Assembly: GCA_964533785.1 (NCBI GenBank)
Contig: CAZHNG010000341.1
Location: 1 to 7,282, forward strand
From: JANQRV01 sp964533785
GTDB taxonomy: Bacteria; Bacteroidota; Bacteroidia; Chitinophagales; Saprospiraceae
Direction of reading: 5' to 3'
DNA: 7,282 nt
The notes beneath the pieces are model-generated. The model ran no database searches and was not told where the DNA came from. It worked only from the letters and a program-made list of their open reading frames with translations. Every line of letters begins with the position of its first letter. The first letter of the stretch is position 1. A program made the translations under genes and the position numbers. Below are positions 5,505 to 7,282 of the stretch, in pieces.

Positions 5505-5696
5505 AGTGGTTCCCGCCGGAAGTTAATGCCTTTTTTGGGTCGGGTATTTTTTCGAAAGGCAACGAGGAAGTGGGATAAAAGGGCCCACATCCGAGTTCAA
5601 AACCGCGCATAGCCCCGCTACGTAAAGCTTCTGAGAACGCAGCATTTCGGAAAAAGGCCCAGCCAAAAAGGGTAGAAATTTCTGGTGGGAACCACT
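5505..5696. mobile_element. MITE-like element with long imperfect inverted ends
   Basis: Bases 5505-5557 and 5645-5696 are imperfect inverted repeats. The outer 10 bases (AGTGGTTCCC and its complement) match exactly, and about 70 percent of the remaining arm matches by eye, down to a shared CGAAA. The 87-base centre holds a smaller hairpin (GTGGG 5570-5574 with CCCAC 5584-5588, extended by GGA/TCC past one mismatch). No coding capacity is present. The element starts 6 bases after the lipoprotein stop and ends 9 bases before the end of the convergent DUF2254 gene, so its transcript could fold in either direction and help end transcription. I see no clear target-site duplication, so an intergenic structured repeat of non-transposon origin is the main alternative. 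Confidence 0.55.
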
Positions 5697-5702
5697 AGTG
5701 GT
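5691..5702. repeat. Perfect 12-bp palindrome at the element's right edge
   Basis: ACCACTAGTGGT is its own reverse complement. Its left half is the outer end of the inverted repeat; its right half lies outside and repeats the first six bases of the element's inverted end (AGTGGT). This could mark the junction of an insertion site or the start of a second, lost copy. Confidence 0.5.
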
Positions 5703-5705
5703 ACT

Positions 5706-7016
5706 TCATTTTTTTATTATTAAGTTTGCTCTATTTTCCAAATCAGCCAGGTCATTTTTTTCCTTAATGGTTTCTTTTCCTAATCTCAAAACCATCTCAG
5801 CGTGATCAATTACCGCTTTTTTGTGACCTTCTTGTCTGGTAAAATTTTGGATAGTCACCAATGCTTCCACAAGTCTTATAATTACGGCGGTGCTTCCTGC
5901 TGAAAATTGTCTGATTTGATTGAATGCCGCATCCAATACTCCTTCAAAATCTAAGACATCAGCTATGACTCTAAGATTGCCATCTTCGTCAACACGATAT
6001 TTTGAGGGGAATTTGGCTTGGGCTAAATAGCACATAGTGGCTGTTAAGTTATCAATGCAAGCAATTGCAGTATAAGGGTCATTTACCCCTGGTGATAATG
6101 CTCGTGCTGCAATTTCTACCATTTGATGGATGGAAAATTCCAAATCTTGCTGCGATGATTTAGTTTTTCCAAAAACAAATTGTGCTAGAAGCTTATCTAT
6201 GGACTCTTCCTCCCATTCCTTGTTTGAGTAAAGCACACCAATTTCTCCACCATTCACTAAAAAACTACCGGGTCTGTGTGTTAATTTAAACAGGGAATCA
6301 CCATCAGCTATTATGTCTAACATTGATTTGCTGTCTATGTATTGCAGATACCCAGTTTTAGGAGATTTTATTGAGGTGTGCTTTTGATAAACGGAAATTG
6401 CAGCATCTTCCGCAAAATCATTTTTTCCCTTTAGTTTATCTCCCATTTTTTCTGGAAAGAGCGTTTCTACTTGTTTCGAAATAAGGTCTGAAATATCTGA
6501 AATCACCTTGTCGGCTTGGATGCTTACTGCAATATGGTGTATAAATACGATAAGCAAAATAATATTTGCTATGGTAGCTAAAATAGCAACAAGAATAGAA
6601 ATAGATGGGATGAAAGTATATCCGTTTCCGTCCTTGATAGTATTTAAAACCAACAGACAATAAAGATAAGTGGCAATGTATGAGCCCAGCACGACTTGGT
6701 TAAGGCGTACATACATAAAGTTTTTGATAAGTCTTGGGCCAAACTGAGAGGAGGCTAGTGTCAAAGCAACCAATGTTACCGAAAAAACTGTTCCTGCCAC
6801 ACCAATCATAGCTCCGGAAATAGTGGATAAGATATTCCTTGCAGAATCAGAGCTATTGACTAAAAAAAAGCGAATCCAACCGTTTTGGGGGATGCTAATA
6901 ATATTATCCAATGATACCAAGCTGATAGTAAACAAAACAGCTAAACCAATAATTAAAACAGGTACGAACCAAAACGTAGCCAGTAACTCTTTCAAAAAAA
7001 AGATAAGTTTTTTCAT
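5706..7016 (-). CDS. DUF2254 family membrane protein
   Basis: The 436-residue product matches the DUF2254 family, integral membrane proteins of unknown function found widely in bacteria. Four hydrophobic segments lie in the N-terminal part, at about 13-35, 64-88, 108-127 and 137-162. The family signature SGAMIGVAGTVFSVTLVAL (67-85) runs into the second segment, followed by ASSQFGPR (88-95) and NQVVLGSYIATYLYCLL (106-122). The long soluble C-terminal region (from about 165) carries the second hallmark, VEIAARALSPGVNDPYTA (300-317). Length is normal for the family and no defect is seen. The start at 7016 places Lys residues before the first helix. It stands alone here, converging on the lipoprotein gene across the inverted-repeat element. 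No transport or enzyme activity can be assigned. Confidence 0.93.
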   Translation of the reverse strand: MKKLIFFLKELLATFWFVPVLIIGLAVLFTISLVSLDNIISIPQNGWIRFFLVNSSDSARNILSTISGAMIGVAGTVFSVTLVALTLASSQFGPRLIKNFMYVRLNQVVLGSYIATYLYCLLVLNTIKDGNGYTFIPSISILVAILATIANIILLIVFIHHIAVSIQADKVISDISDLISKQVETLFPEKMGDKLKGKNDFAEDAAISVYQKHTSIKSPKTGYLQYIDSKSMLDIIADGDSLFKLTHRPGSFLVNGGEIGVLYSNKEWEEESIDKLLAQFVFGKTKSSQQDLEFSIHQMVEIAARALSPGVNDPYTAIACIDNLTATMCYLAQAKFPSKYRVDEDGNLRVIADVLDFEGVLDAAFNQIRQFSAGSTAVIIRLVEALVTIQNFTRQEGHKKAVIDHAEMVLRLGKETIKEKNDLADLENRANLIIKK

Positions 7017-7282
7017 TTCAAAATGATATGGTTATTCCGAAGTTTACCTACCTTTTCACATCACTACCTCCAAGCCAAAGTTTAAAACAACAATTATTGA
7101 AACTCCATAGAGGTCTGATCTTTGCTTTTGGCCTCGCTTCGTTCAATTTATCGACCTTTGGTGGACAAAGGCTGGAAAGTTCGGTTGCACCAGACTATTC
7201 AGCCTTTAATGTTCTATGCCGTCAATACATTAGACTTGTTCGGTGGGTCATGAACGAGCGAAAGCGAGGCAAATTTTATGCT
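7017..7282. other. Right-end region, no confident gene
   Basis: This holds the start region of the DUF2254 gene and then sequence I cannot assign. An ATG at 7028 (+) opens a frame of 85 codons with no stop to the window end. Its translation (ending MNERKRGKFYA) matches no family I recognise, and the stretch contains an inverted repeat and a small hairpin. It may be a 5'-partial gene or, more likely, a dispersed intergenic repeat. Confidence 0.5.
7131..7270. repeat. Imperfect inverted repeat flanking about 105 bases
   Basis: GCCTCGCTTCGTTCA at 7131-7145 is matched, inverted, by 7251-7270, which reads TGAACG, then five extra bases, then AAGCGAGGC. That gives 15 matching bases with one five-base insertion. 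Between them, CCTTTG (7155-7160) and CAAAGG (7166-7171) form a perfect six-pair hairpin with a five-base loop. The arrangement suggests a palindromic dispersed repeat; the window ends too soon to see its full extent. Confidence 0.5.

Noticed and set aside
1..7282. CRISPR array, tRNA or rRNA genes
   Set aside because: No regularly spaced repeats of CRISPR type and no tRNA- or rRNA-like sequence were seen on either strand; the heptamer array is tandem without spacers.

Overview
The window looks like part of a Bacteroidota chromosome, probably a draft or metagenomic scaffold because a run of 10 Ns lies inside a gene. The phylum is inferred from the style of the CydA/CydB proteins, mostly A/T-rich leaders without clear Shine-Dalgarno sequences, and a Bacteroidota-type promoter (TTG-N20-TACATTTG) before the lipoprotein gene. 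Genus-level placement is not possible from sequence alone.

Layout: (1) 1-300 holds no convincing gene. It has a perfect A/T inverted repeat, an imperfect GC hairpin, a 14-bp direct repeat and four heptamers ending 13 bp before cydA. (2) 301-2815 (+) is cydAB, the two core subunits of a cytochrome bd quinol oxidase. cydA is damaged as given: an in-frame TGA stands where the family has Trp, and an N gap of the wrong length shifts the frame. (3) 4508-2839 (-) is a probable three-gene unit, read as HxlR-type regulator, then a cysteine-rich zinc-ribbon-like protein, then a protein resembling the LCIB family of beta-carbonic anhydrases. It converges on cydB. (4) 4626-5498 (+), divergent from the regulator, encodes a lipoprotein with two SnoaL/NTF2-like domains. 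The divergent intergenic region carries three related 21-bp partial dyads, about three helical turns apart. Two overlap the predicted lipoprotein promoter and the third lies beside the regulator gene. (5) 5505-5696 is a 192-bp element with imperfect inverted ends of about 52 bp, which nearly fills the gap between convergent genes. (6) 7016-5706 (-) encodes a DUF2254 membrane protein. (7) 7017-7282 has no confident gene, but holds an imperfect inverted repeat and a weak open frame running off the end.

How the genes may work together (inference): CydAB would serve respiration at low oxygen. The HxlR regulator most likely controls itself and the divergent SnoaL-like lipoprotein through the three dyads, perhaps in response to a thiol-reactive or redox signal. 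The LCIB-like protein would act on CO2/bicarbonate if its apparent zinc ligands are functional. Nothing in the sequence ties it mechanistically to cydAB or the lipoprotein. The strongest points for follow-up are the bacterial LCIB homologue with its zinc-ribbon neighbour, the three-site operator, the inverted-repeat element, and the broken cydA.
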